Assembly: GCF_000373745.1 (NCBI RefSeq)
Contig: NZ_KB892335.1
Coordinates: 154-64,153 of the forward strand
Source: Oligella ureolytica DSM 18253
Lineage (GTDB): Bacteria > Pseudomonadota > Gammaproteobacteria > Burkholderiales > Burkholderiaceae_B
Direction: 5' to 3'
Length of the DNA stretch: 64,000 nucleotides
Part shown: positions 48,279-57,586 of the stretch, piece by piece
Layout of the letters: the number at the start of each line of letters is the position of its first letter
How positions within the stretch are numbered: the first letter of the stretch is position 1
Translations under genes and position numbers: made by a program
The notes under the pieces: model-generated
The model's input: the letters and a program-made list of their open reading frames with translations, nothing else
What the model was told of the DNA's origin: nothing
Database searches by the model: none

Positions 48279-49064
48279 CTAACTTAAAATAACTAATTTG
48301 TAATCTAAGTGAGTCGCCAGTCTGAAGGTTAATTGCTCAAACTCCAAGTAGCCACGTTGTGGATGATAAAAACCACGCGCCCCACCCTCTCGTGCTTCTA
48401 CTGTCCTGTGCCCCCAGAGCTGAGCAAACTCTTCGCTATGCACTATAAACGTATCAATAAATTCGCGAACCTCAGCCTCTTCCATGAAAGAAGCAATATC
48501 CGCTCTAAACTCAGCAACTGAACGGCGGGCACGCTCCTCCCAGTTCACAATAATTTGTCTACTGAGAGGTGCTAAAAAGATAAAACGCAACAAGTTAGCA
48601 TGGTCTTGCACTTGCTGACCCGGCCAATGCCCAAACAACTCATCTAATTGTTGATTGAAATAAAGAATATTCCAACACTTATCAAGAATATAAGCAGGCG
48701 TATTGATTTGATTGACTAAATTCGGCAAGGCCAAAGGCAAACTGCCGGCTGACGCCTTTTTCAGATCAGGGTCATTTTGTTGAGCAAGTTGAAATAAATA
48801 GGCTCGCTCAACCTTATTAAGGTGCAAGGCATCTGCCAAGGCAGACCAAACCTCAGCCGAGACCTTAAGATCTCGGCCTTGTTCGATCCACGTATACCAA
48901 GTCACACTAATACCGCTTAATTGTGCCACTTCCTCTCGACGCAGACCGGGCGTACGACGACGCCCGTAATCAGGCAGTCCAGCCATGGCGGGAGTCACTT
49001 TGGCGCGTGCTTGACGCAAAAAATCCCCTAGCTCCTTTTGCTTGACTGAACCTGCTTGAGCCAT
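48279..49064 (-). CDS. XRE-family regulator with MmyB-like ligand-binding domain
   Basis: 261 residues. The N-terminal helix-turn-helix (about 8-85) has LGDFLRQARAKVTPAMAGLP, RRRTPGLRREEVAQLSGISVTWYTWIEQG. A PAS-like MmyB domain (about 105-258) with AYILDKCWNILYFNQ and FYHPQRGYLEFEQLTF follows. The family acts as ligand-responsive transcription factors. It stands between metH (32 bases) and the ABC importer, all on the minus strand, and could control either. The C-terminus stops immediately after KLVILS, and the frame continues in-frame behind the stop (see the remnant entry). Confidence 0.85.
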   Translation of the reverse strand: MAQAGSVKQKELGDFLRQARAKVTPAMAGLPDYGRRRTPGLRREEVAQLSGISVTWYTWIEQGRDLKVSAEVWSALADALHLNKVERAYLFQLAQQNDPDLKKASAGSLPLALPNLVNQINTPAYILDKCWNILYFNQQLDELFGHWPGQQVQDHANLLRFIFLAPLSRQIIVNWEERARRSVAEFRADIASFMEEAEVREFIDTFIVHSEEFAQLWGHRTVEAREGGARGFYHPQRGYLEFEQLTFRLATHLDYKLVILS

Positions 49065-49096
49065 TACTTACCCCTATGACCTGTAAAAACCAAAAC

Positions 49097-52000
49097 CTAC
49101 TCTAAGACGCTACTTAATTGGCGTTTAGCTTGACCCAAAGAAATGCCGCTACGCTCGGTATAGTCATGCAGCTGATCGTCTCCGATACTACCCACGCTGA
49201 AATAAGAGGATTCCGGGTGACTGAAATAAAAACCTGACACACTGGAGGCAGGGATCATCGCATAGCTCTCAGTAATATGCATACCAATTTTTTCAGGCTC
49301 AAGCACCTCAAACATATCTGCCTTGACCGTGTGCTCAGGACACGCAGGATATCCCGGTGCCGGACGGACACCTTGGTACTTCTCATCAATGATCTCTTGA
49401 TTATCCAGCGATTCCTCAGGCACATAACCCCATAAGTCAGTACGTACACGATAGTGTAAAGCCTCAGCGAAGCCCTCTGCAAAGCGGTCGGCGAGTGCCT
49501 TGAGCATAATAACGGAGTAATCATCACCTTCGGCCTCAAAGCGCTCTACATGCTTCTCAATGCCAAGGCCACCGGTCACCGCAAACATACCGATATAATC
49601 CTCAACTCCGCTTTCTTTAGGAGCGATATAGTCGGCTAAACACTTGTTATAGATGCCCGGTCGCTTTTTACCCTGAGAGCGTATGTTACGCCAAGTAAGA
49701 AGCACCTCACTGCGAGACTCATCAGTATATAGCTCAATATCATCGTCATTAATCGTATTAGCGGGATAAAAACCAAGCACACCACTGGCAGTCAGCCAAC
49801 GACCGTCAACGATTTTCTTAAGCATAACTTTGGCATTTTCATAAAGCTCTTTAGCTTCTTTGCCAACCACCTCATCCTCAAGAATTTGCGGAAACTTACC
49901 AAACAAACCCCAAGAGTTAAAGAAAGGTCCCCAGTCAAAGAACTTAACAATCTCATTTAGATCGAAGTTAACAATCTCGCGACGACCGATAAACTTTGGC
50001 TTTGGCGGGGTGTAATTAGCCCAATCGATGGCTACTTTATTGGCTCGTGCTTCTTCTATTGAGATAAGAGGATTCGTCTTGCGATTAGCGTGACGCTGAC
50101 GCACCAGTTCATATTCTTCAGACAGCTTCTCAATAAAGGCATCTACATTGTCTGACACTAACGACGTACAAACACCTACTGAGCGACTCGCATCCGGTAC
50201 ATACACAACAGGGCCCTCATACTTCGGCGCAATTTTAACCGCTGTGTGCACGCGACTCGTGGTCGCACCACCAATCATCAGAGGGACTTTACGCTCAACA
50301 AAATAGGGGTCGCGCTGCATTTCGGTAGCGACATACTGCATTTCTTCCAGGCTGGGCGTAATTAATCCGGAAAGGCCGACAATATCGGCATTAACCTCTT
50401 TGGCTTTGGCGAGGATATCGGCAGCTGGCACCATCACACCCATGTTAATTACTTCAAAGTTATTACATTGGAGAACCACATCCACAATATTTTTACCAAT
50501 ATCGTGCACATCCCCCTTGACCGTCGCAATAACAATCTTACCCTTGGCTCGGACATCACCACCGGCCGCTTCAATTTGGCGTTTTTCTTCCTCAATAAAA
50601 GGAACCAAATGCGCCACGGCTTCCTTCATCACACGGGCAGACTTAACGACCTGAGGAAGGAACATTTTACCGTCACCAAACAGGTCACCCACCACATTCA
50701 TGCCGTCCATGAGTGGCCCCTCAATCACCTCAATGGGGCGACCGCCGGCCGCTTCAATTTGCTGGCGAATTTCCTCGGTGTCCTCAACGATGTGACTGGT
50801 CACACCATGCACCATGGCATGAATCAGACGCTGACGTACAGGCTGTTCACGCCAAGTCAAATCCTCTTCTTTGCGGGCGACATTGCCACGTACCGACTCC
50901 GCATGCTCAACCAAACGCTCGGTATTAGTGCGCTCATCATCCGGATCAGTTTTACCTAAAGGATCGGTACGATTAAAAACCACGTCTTCAATCAAATCAC
51001 GGGTCGTCTTATCCAAGTCCGCATAAACGCCCAACATACCGGCATTGACAATACCCATCGTGAGGCCTTCTTTAATTGCATAGTATAAGAAGACCGTGTG
51101 AATCGCTTCACGCATCAGCTCATTACCACGGAAAGAGAAGCTGACGTTAGAAATACCGCCCGAAATACGTGCATGCGGCAGATTCTCGTGAATCCACTTG
51201 ACCCCCTCAATAAAGTCTAAAGCGTAGCGGTTATGCTCCTCAAGACCGGTTGCAATTGCGAAGACGTTAGGGTCAAAAACAATATCTTCAGGCGGGAAAC
51301 CAACCTCGTCAACGAGGATACGGTAGGCTCTTTCACAAATTTCAATACGACGTGCCAAGTTATCAGCCTGACCATTTTCATCAAAAGCCATCACTACCAC
51401 TGCTGCACCATAACGCAGACAGAGTTTGGCGTGTTCTTTGAACTCCTCTACCCCTTCCTTCATGGAGATAGAGTTAACGACGGCCTTACCCTGAATGCAC
51501 TTAAGACCTGCCTCAATCACTTCCCACTTAGAGGAGTCGATCATAATAGGTACGCGTGAAATATCAGGCTCGGAAGCGATTAGGTTGAGGAACTTGACCA
51601 TACACTGCTTAGAATCAAGCATGGCCTCATCCATATTAATATCAATAATTTGCGCGCCGTTTTCGACCTGTTGACGAGCAACAGCTAATGCTTCATCGTA
51701 CTTTTCCTCGCGGATCAATCGCAAAAAAGCCTTACTGCCGGTGACGTTAGTACGCTCACCCACGTTGATAAATAAACTATCCTCATCAATATTAAGTGGC
51801 TCTAAACCTGAAAGACGGGTTTTAATAGGAATCTCGGGTACTTTACGCGCAGGTAAGCCCTGCACACTGTCACGAATAGCAGCGATATGCGCGGGTGTCG
51901 TACCACAACAGCCACCCACGACGTTAACAAAACCGGCCTCAGCAAACTCTTGCAACAAAGAAGAGGTCACCACCGGGGTTTCATCAAATCCGGTTTCAGA

Positions 52001-52873
52001 CATTGGGTTAGGCAAACCGGCATTAGGATAGACACAGACAAAGGTATCACAGATTTTTGACAGCTCTGCCACATAAGGTCGCATCAACGCGGCACCCAAG
52101 GCACAGTTTAAGCCGATGGTAATCGGTCTGGCATGACGTACTGAATTCCAGAAAGCCTCAACCGTTTGACCGGAAAGAATACGTCCGGAAGCATCGGTCA
52201 CCGTACCGGAAACCATCACGGGCAAACGCTCGCCACGCTCTTCAAAAACGCTTTCTATGGCAAAAATAGCAGCCTTGGCATTGAGCGTATCAAAAATGGT
52301 CTCTAACAAAACAATATCAATGCCGCCATCAAGTAAGCCATGCAACTGCTCGGCATATGCTTCTCTTAGCTGATCAAAGGTGATATTGCGCGCACCGGGA
52401 TCATTAACATCCGGTGAAATAGACGCTGTTTTGGGCTGAGGGCCTAATGCTCCGGCAACAAAACGTGGATGTTCAACTGTGCTGTACTTATCTGCCGCAG
52501 CACGTGCCAACTCAGCTGACGCCTTGTTTAAATCATAGGCGATATCAAATAACTCATAGTCACCTTGGGCTACACGCGTCGCGCCAAAGGTATTGGTACA
52601 GATAACATCTGAGCCGGCTTCTAAGTATTGCTCATGGATCGTTGAAATAACGTCCGGACGCACCAAAGAGAGAAGCTCATTATTGCCTCGAACATCCTTG
52701 TGATGATTAGCAAAGCGCTCACCACGAAAGTCCTGCTCGCCGAGCTTATAGGTTTGAATCATCGTCCCCATCGCCCCGTCAAGCACCAAAATACTATCGG
52801 TCGCTAAACGACGAGCAAATTCTGCACCGCGAGTATAGGAAGAAATTGGATATGGCAAAGCTGGATAAGTCAC
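49097..52873 (-). CDS. metH: Cobalamin-dependent methionine synthase MetH
   Basis: 1258 residues with all four modules. The homocysteine domain has zinc cysteines in GLNCALG and GGCCGTTP. The pterin domain has [18 protein letters not shown] and [12 protein letters not shown]. The B12 domain has the base-off histidine motif [11 protein letters not shown] (with GLSGLITPS downstream). The C-terminal activation domain has [13 protein letters not shown], which binds SAM for reactivation. It transfers a methyl group from methyl-tetrahydrofolate to homocysteine. No B12 riboswitch was seen before it, unlike the divergent btuB. Confidence 0.98.
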   Translation of the reverse strand: MTYPALPYPISSYTRGAEFARRLATDSILVLDGAMGTMIQTYKLGEQDFRGERFANHHKDVRGNNELLSLVRPDVISTIHEQYLEAGSDVICTNTFGATRVAQGDYELFDIAYDLNKASAELARAAADKYSTVEHPRFVAGALGPQPKTASISPDVNDPGARNITFDQLREAYAEQLHGLLDGGIDIVLLETIFDTLNAKAAIFAIESVFEERGERLPVMVSGTVTDASGRILSGQTVEAFWNSVRHARPITIGLNCALGAALMRPYVAELSKICDTFVCVYPNAGLPNPMSETGFDETPVVTSSLLQEFAEAGFVNVVGGCCGTTPAHIAAIRDSVQGLPARKVPEIPIKTRLSGLEPLNIDEDSLFINVGERTNVTGSKAFLRLIREEKYDEALAVARQQVENGAQIIDINMDEAMLDSKQCMVKFLNLIASEPDISRVPIMIDSSKWEVIEAGLKCIQGKAVVNSISMKEGVEEFKEHAKLCLRYGAAVVVMAFDENGQADNLARRIEICERAYRILVDEVGFPPEDIVFDPNVFAIATGLEEHNRYALDFIEGVKWIHENLPHARISGGISNVSFSFRGNELMREAIHTVFLYYAIKEGLTMGIVNAGMLGVYADLDKTTRDLIEDVVFNRTDPLGKTDPDDERTNTERLVEHAESVRGNVARKEEDLTWREQPVRQRLIHAMVHGVTSHIVEDTEEIRQQIEAAGGRPIEVIEGPLMDGMNVVGDLFGDGKMFLPQVVKSARVMKEAVAHLVPFIEEEKRQIEAAGGDVRAKGKIVIATVKGDVHDIGKNIVDVVLQCNNFEVINMGVMVPAADILAKAKEVNADIVGLSGLITPSLEEMQYVATEMQRDPYFVERKVPLMIGGATTSRVHTAVKIAPKYEGPVVYVPDASRSVGVCTSLVSDNVDAFIEKLSEEYELVRQRHANRKTNPLISIEEARANKVAIDWANYTPPKPKFIGRREIVNFDLNEIVKFFDWGPFFNSWGLFGKFPQILEDEVVGKEAKELYENAKVMLKKIVDGRWLTASGVLGFYPANTINDDDIELYTDESRSEVLLTWRNIRSQGKKRPGIYNKCLADYIAPKESGVEDYIGMFAVTGGLGIEKHVERFEAEGDDYSVIMLKALADRFAEGFAEALHYRVRTDLWGYVPEESLDNQEIIDEKYQGVRPAPGYPACPEHTVKADMFEVLEPEKIGMHITESYAMIPASSVSGFYFSHPESSYFSVGSIGDDQLHDYTERSGISLGQAKRQLSSVLE

Positions 52874-53109
52874 TACAAACCCTTATAAAATAAGCAAATT
52901 AGAACCGCACATTATAACTCAGGTGACACCACCAACAGACAAAGGGAAGCTCAGTTTGAAGGTTAATACGCTGCTAATTAAGCTGCACTAAAGCCAAAAG
53001 TTACTTTTGTCATGTTTTATACATTTTGTTGCTTTTTAACACCACTTTTCTAGACAGGCCCTATCAGGACAGTGGCTTTAGCTAGTCTAATCATCGAGTT
53101 TTGTTACAA

Positions 53110-53305
53110 TGCATAAATGATTGATGGGTGCTTACGACTATTAGAACCTACGTCTTTAGTTGCGTAAGTTAAATGGGAAACAGCATGCTCACACTCCACC
53201 CACTCCAATAGGACTGAGCAAAACTGTGCTGCCCCCGCAACGGTAATGAATAATTTGTCTCCTATCTCATTATTTAAGCCCGACACCAGCCTGCAATCTA
53301 CCTGA
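53110..53305 (+). promoter_or_regulatory. Cobalamin (AdoCbl/B12) riboswitch controlling btuB
   Basis: The leader before btuB carries the B12-riboswitch core. It has GGGTGC near the 5' end, AAATGGGAAACAGC (53172-53185), the long variable arm, GCTGCCCCCGCAACGGTAA (53228-53246), and the closing AAGCCCGACACCAGCCTGC (53276-53294). A -10-like TACAAT (53105-53110) lies at its 5' edge. When B12 is plentiful such leaders shut down receptor synthesis. The ribosome site (AGGA, 53341-53344) lies beyond a separate small hairpin (53319-53336). Confidence 0.88.
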
Positions 53306-53350
53306 TTTTTGTTTTAACATGTGCGGGGACGCACATTCACAGGACGTTCC

Positions 53351-55261
53351 ATGTTTAGAATCTCCCCTCTAGCGGCCGCTCTGGCCGTTGCCTGTTTTAT
53401 TGCGCCTACCGTGATGGCACAAGACCTTCAAACCACCACAACAGACAATCAAGCTGAAATCGTTCAGCAATTACCCACTCTCGTCGTAGTCGCCTCACGC
53501 CATGCTCAACCGCTGCAGCGTGCCATTGGCGATGTGACGGTGATTGACGGCATCAAATTACGCCAAAACAATGATGCCAATATTTTACGTACACTGATAC
53601 GCCAACCCGGTATTCAGATGTACGACAGCGGTGGTCCGCATACTATCTCAGGTATTTCTATCCGTGGTGCTTGGGGTGATCAAAACCTCATCATGCTTAA
53701 TGGCATTCGGATTAATAATCCAGTCGCAGGTAATAGCATACCTTGGGGCACTTTAAATCCTCGCGCCTTTGAGCGTGTTGAAGTGATACGAGGTTCAGCC
53801 AGCAGTTTATGGGGTTCTAGCGCCATGGGCGGGGTCGTCAATCTAGTGACTGAATTAACACCAGGTCAGATGCGCGATTTTAGTCCCTATGCAGATATTG
53901 GCTTTGGCAGTGAGGGTACCATCCGTACCGGCGCCGGCTTCTCAGGCGCCGATGGCACCTTTGACTATAGCTTACACGCGCAATACGCCAAATCTGATGG
54001 GCATAACGCCACAACGCCAGACAATCTGTACAACTACAACCCGGATGATGATGGCTACGAACAGCATAGCTTAAGTGGTAGCTTTGGTTGGACCTGGGCG
54101 CCTGAGCAACGGATTGGTTTTCATTTTTTAAATGGCTATATCAGCGGCGATTATGATGCCGGTGAATACGATCCGGTTGGTGCTAATGTTAAGCAACGCC
54201 AACAAGTCTATGGTCTCAGCAGCAGCAACAAAATTACTGACTGGTGGTATAGCACTCTACGCTATGGCTTTGGCAAGAGCTCAATGTTTGACAATGGCCC
54301 ATGGGGTGATACGTTAAACAACACCTACCAAAATAGCTTTAGCTGGCAAAATGACTTTCATGTCGCACCGGAGCACGTAGTTTCTGTGTTTTATGAAGGC
54401 TACAAAGAACGCATCGGCTCTACTACTCAATTTGATGAGAATAAACGCAACACCAATTCCTTTGGGGCGATTTATCAAGGCAGTTTCTTAAGTCGCCATC
54501 ACCTACAAGCCAGTGTTCGTAATGACCACTATACTGATTACGGTTCCCGTACTACTGGTAGCTTGGCCTATGATTTTGATCTAACTGACAGCATCACTGT
54601 CGGCTTGGCAGGCAATACAGGCTTTAGAATCCCTAGCTTTTACGATATGTATGCACCACTAAACTGGGGCTTCCAGGGCAACCCTGATTTGAAACCTGAA
54701 AAATCACGCAACATTGAAGCTCACCTCAGTTTCGCCAATGAGACTACAGCCGCCAGCATTCGTGCTTTCTACACAAAGTATCGTGATTTGATTAATACCT
54801 ACGATACCAGCTCTTACCCTGCCAGCACGAGCAACACAGAAAAAGCAACGATTCGCGGCATTAGCTTAACCGCTTCTCATCAATTTGATGCCACTCGCTT
54901 TGGCACCACTCGCGTCTACGCTGGTGCAGACTTCCTGGATGCCAAGGACGATATCACTGATAACAACTTGATTCGTCGCGCCCGTCAAGTTTATCGTGCC
55001 GGTGTAGAGCAGAGCTATGATCGTTTTAACTTGGGTGCCGAGTTTATGCACATCGGCGCACGCTACGATGACCTAGCCAATAACACGCGACTAGGTGGTT
55101 ATGGCGTAGTCAATTTATCTGCTAAAGTTCAGTTGAGCAAAGAGTTTTCAGCGCAAGTCTACTGGAATAATATCTTTGATAAGAAATACGCACCTGTTCA
55201 CGGTTATCGTGGCCAAGGCAGTAATATATTTGTTAATTTAAGTTGGCAACCCAAGAACTAA
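53351..55261 (+). CDS. btuB: TonB-dependent outer-membrane receptor, vitamin B12 type
   Basis: 636 residues from ATG 53351 (AGGA 6 bases upstream; an in-frame ATG at 53321 lies in the leader hairpin and is less likely). A signal peptide (1-24) precedes a TonB-box-like LPTLVVVASR. The plug domain (RQPGIQMYDSGG, ISIRGAWGDQNLIMLNGIRIN, ERVEVIRGSASSLWGSSAMGGVVNLVT) is followed by a 22-strand barrel ending in an aromatic strand (NIFVNLSW). Substrate cobalamin is inferred from the riboswitch and the adjacent btuF. Confidence 0.92.
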   Translation: MFRISPLAAALAVACFIAPTVMAQDLQTTTTDNQAEIVQQLPTLVVVASRHAQPLQRAIGDVTVIDGIKLRQNNDANILRTLIRQPGIQMYDSGGPHTISGISIRGAWGDQNLIMLNGIRINNPVAGNSIPWGTLNPRAFERVEVIRGSASSLWGSSAMGGVVNLVTELTPGQMRDFSPYADIGFGSEGTIRTGAGFSGADGTFDYSLHAQYAKSDGHNATTPDNLYNYNPDDDGYEQHSLSGSFGWTWAPEQRIGFHFLNGYISGDYDAGEYDPVGANVKQRQQVYGLSSSNKITDWWYSTLRYGFGKSSMFDNGPWGDTLNNTYQNSFSWQNDFHVAPEHVVSVFYEGYKERIGSTTQFDENKRNTNSFGAIYQGSFLSRHHLQASVRNDHYTDYGSRTTGSLAYDFDLTDSITVGLAGNTGFRIPSFYDMYAPLNWGFQGNPDLKPEKSRNIEAHLSFANETTAASIRAFYTKYRDLINTYDTSSYPASTSNTEKATIRGISLTASHQFDATRFGTTRVYAGADFLDAKDDITDNNLIRRARQVYRAGVEQSYDRFNLGAEFMHIGARYDDLANNTRLGGYGVVNLSAKVQLSKEFSAQVYWNNIFDKKYAPVHGYRGQGSNIFVNLSWQPKN

Positions 55262-55275
55262 TTAAGTTCTTGTGG

Positions 55276-55315
55276 AAGCGGTTTTACGAGGCTTCACTTC
55301 GTAAAACCGCTTTTT
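55276..55315 (+). terminator. Rho-independent terminator between btuB and btuF
   Basis: AAGCGGTTTTACGA (55276-55289) pairs perfectly with TCGTAAAACCGCTT (55299-55312), 14 bp with a 9-base loop and TTTTT behind. btuF starts only 15 bases later with no space for a full promoter, so btuF is probably expressed by partial read-through. Confidence 0.85.
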
Positions 55316-55329
55316 AAATTGAGTAGGCT

Positions 55330-56193
55330 ATGCGCTTCAAAAGATTTCTGAGCATCATTGCTTCAGGTTTAAATTTACTCGCTCTCAACGGTGCCGCTGT
55401 TGCAGAACCTACTGACGCACCACGTATCATCACACTCTCTCCGCACATGACAGAAATGGTTTATGACCTCGGTTTAGAGGAGCAATTGGTGGCGCGAGAT
55501 GATGCCAGCAACTACCCTAAAGAAGTTAAAAACACCCCCTCAATAGGCTCAGGACTCAATCCCAATAAAGAGCTACTTCTGCTGTATCAGCCGAATATTT
55601 TGCTGCACTTCACGTCCAATATTGAGTTAGACAATTTATTTCCTGCTAAAAAAATTGACGTGATAGCTTCTCTGCCCAATACAGTTCCGGCCTTATTTAA
55701 TGATTGGCGCATGGTGTTAGCACGCGTTCAACATGATGAGAAAAAACGTGCTGCAACAGAAGCAAAAATAGATGCTATTGAAGCAGAATGGCAAAACTTA
55801 GTTGAGGACAATAAAAACAAAACACCTAAAAAAGTCTTTTTCCTAATTTCCAAACAACCAGTATTTAGCTTAAGTGATATGACATTTTTAGCCCAGGCGG
55901 TCAAAGGCTGTCATACCGAAAATATTTTTGCTGATATCAAACAGCCCAGCTTTATCGTCAATCCCGAAGAGCTACTTTTGCATACGCCAGATATCGTGAT
56001 TCATGGCTACAGCGCAACCGATCCGAATGGCAAAGAACGCGCACAAGAAGCGGCCATCAAGCTATTTAAGAAAATCGGCCTTGAGCTACGCACAGAGCAA
56101 TTAGTGACCGTCGATGTCGATATTTTGCATCGTCCGACATTGCGGTTTATAAAAGAACTACCAAAAATTTGTGAAGCGATTCATAAGGGGTGA
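55330..56193 (+). CDS. btuF: Periplasmic cobalamin-binding protein, BtuF-like
   Basis: 287 residues. After a signal peptide (1-26) it follows the class III (BtuF/FhuD) binding-protein pattern: PRIITLSPHMTEMVYDLGLEEQLVARDD, a long backbone helix (about 130-165), then VNPEELLLHTPDIVIHGY and a C-terminal helix. It would hand B12 to the BtuCD-type importer, here located at 46.4-48.1 kb. Its order behind btuB under the same riboswitch supports cobalamin as the ligand. It converges with the AlbA_2 gene across 15 bases. Confidence 0.82.
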   Translation: MRFKRFLSIIASGLNLLALNGAAVAEPTDAPRIITLSPHMTEMVYDLGLEEQLVARDDASNYPKEVKNTPSIGSGLNPNKELLLLYQPNILLHFTSNIELDNLFPAKKIDVIASLPNTVPALFNDWRMVLARVQHDEKKRAATEAKIDAIEAEWQNLVEDNKNKTPKKVFFLISKQPVFSLSDMTFLAQAVKGCHTENIFADIKQPSFIVNPEELLLHTPDIVIHGYSATDPNGKERAQEAAIKLFKKIGLELRTEQLVTVDVDILHRPTLRFIKELPKICEAIHKG

Positions 56194-56208
56194 AATCACC
56201 ACTCTGCG

Positions 56209-57459
56209 TTAACGCTTATAACGCGTTCCCCTACCCTGACCTTCTACTTTTATATACTTCTTGTCAATTAGATCGTTTAGTAAGCGGATGACTTTATTTT
56301 TACTAAAACCACTTGCTGCGACAATCTCACTACTTGCCAACTTTCTACCGTCAGCCAATAAATCAAAAATCACTTTCTCGTCCGTACTTAATTCTGGCAA
56401 ACGATTAACGACTGGTAAAATCACCTGAATACTATTAGCTGACACATTAAAAGACGGTTTAAGCTCGCTATCTCGGTACAAGTCATTAATCCTCCTAATT
56501 CCTGTGCCGAACATCTCAATATAATTTAATCTAAACAAGATGCTTCCAATAACAGGATTTCTCAAAGAAGAAACGTAGCCATATAGATACTCCTCCTCAC
56601 TAATCCCGGGAGGTAGCCCACCTGGCGAATGGATTTCAATATGTTCATCAAACATTGCAATACGGATATGATTTTGTACATCCCACGTACGATGAACTAA
56701 GGCATTGACCAAGGCCTCTCTAAACGCCTTTTCCGGAACCTTCTCTACCAATTGTCTCTTAGAGCCAATGATTTCTTGATATTGGTAGTATCGCCTAAAC
56801 ATGATGAGCGCCTCTTCATACAAGGATAAGAGCGACTGACAGTCAACAGTCTGACGCTCTAAAATCTCGCTAAGGGAGCGACCGAATCGAATGATATCGA
56901 CACCCGGAAAGGTATTTTTGTCAGCAAAAATACCTGCTGCATTGTTGAATTGGCCATCTTTTGTGTATAGGCCAAGCGTTTTTAGCACATCTTCTGTTAG
57001 CTTAGGAACCTTAAGCTCCTTATCAAGCTGCTCTTCAAGGCGATTAAAGCTAAGTGGAACATCATGAGAATACGGTAGCTCTTCAAAATATACATTCTCG
57101 CCAAATAGAATTAAACGTTTTAATTCAACTTGATCGACCTCAACTGATGAACTATCGCTTCTTCGATAGGCTTTACCCTTATACAAATATGGCTTGCTGA
57201 GTCCCTCTGCAATCTCTAGGGTAATCGTGTTATCAGCATTGATACTCAAAAAAAAATTAGGTCGCGGCTTAATATTGTCATTAATACTATTTTCAATCGC
57301 TAAGCAGCTTTGCTCAGGATCCGCTAAACCAATCACTTGACCATCATCACTCACCCCAAACAGGATTTTACCAGTACCAAAATTGGCAAAAGCACTCACC
57401 GTTTTGAGAAATGAATGGTTAACAATCTCTTTAAACTCTAATTCTCTGTTTTCTCTCAT
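56209..57459 (-). CDS. Schlafen AlbA_2 / HATPase_c_4 / winged-helix transcriptional regulator-like protein
   Basis: 416 residues. An N-terminal AlbA_2 nucleic-acid-binding domain (about 3-110) has ELEFKEIVNHSFLKTVSAFANFGTG and ILFGVSDDGQVIGL. The middle is helical. A GHKL-like ATPase segment (about 240-345) has EKAFREALVNALVHR, IEIHSPGGLPPGI and EMFGTGIRRI. The end is a winged helix with LASSEIVAASGFSKNKVIRLLNDL and a basic tail. Proteins of this make-up occur in genomic islands and as regulators; targets are unknown. A 16-bp perfect inverted repeat lies just upstream of its start and could be its own operator. Confidence 0.85.
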   Translation of the reverse strand: MRENRELEFKEIVNHSFLKTVSAFANFGTGKILFGVSDDGQVIGLADPEQSCLAIENSINDNIKPRPNFFLSINADNTITLEIAEGLSKPYLYKGKAYRRSDSSSVEVDQVELKRLILFGENVYFEELPYSHDVPLSFNRLEEQLDKELKVPKLTEDVLKTLGLYTKDGQFNNAAGIFADKNTFPGVDIIRFGRSLSEILERQTVDCQSLLSLYEEALIMFRRYYQYQEIIGSKRQLVEKVPEKAFREALVNALVHRTWDVQNHIRIAMFDEHIEIHSPGGLPPGISEEEYLYGYVSSLRNPVIGSILFRLNYIEMFGTGIRRINDLYRDSELKPSFNVSANSIQVILPVVNRLPELSTDEKVIFDLLADGRKLASSEIVAASGFSKNKVIRLLNDLIDKKYIKVEGQGRGTRYKR

Positions 57460-57495
57460 GCCGACACCTCCAACTTTATTGTACTAAAAATTGAG

Positions 57496-57533
57496 ACGCA
57501 AATGCAACGTAAAAAAATACGTTGCATTTGCGT
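57496..57533. repeat. Perfect 16-bp inverted repeat upstream of the AlbA_2 gene
   Basis: ACGCAAATGCAACGTA (57496-57511) and its exact complement (57518-57533) flank an A6 spacer. It starts 36 bases upstream of the AlbA_2 gene. On the minus strand it also lies downstream of the flavin reductase gene and is followed by CTCAATTTTTAG. It may therefore be an operator, a terminator, or both. Confidence 0.8.
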
Positions 57534-57586
57534 TGGGACGTATTTAGGCACAAAAGCGAAAAAATCAGGCTAGCCTGCTCACTCGA

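Noticed and set aside
52874-53104. Possible second B12 riboswitch in front of metH
   Set aside because: No GCAAC-type core or B12 box was found on the minus strand of this gap.
53104-53286. 60-codon minus-strand frame
   Set aside because: It is the complement of the cobalamin riboswitch.
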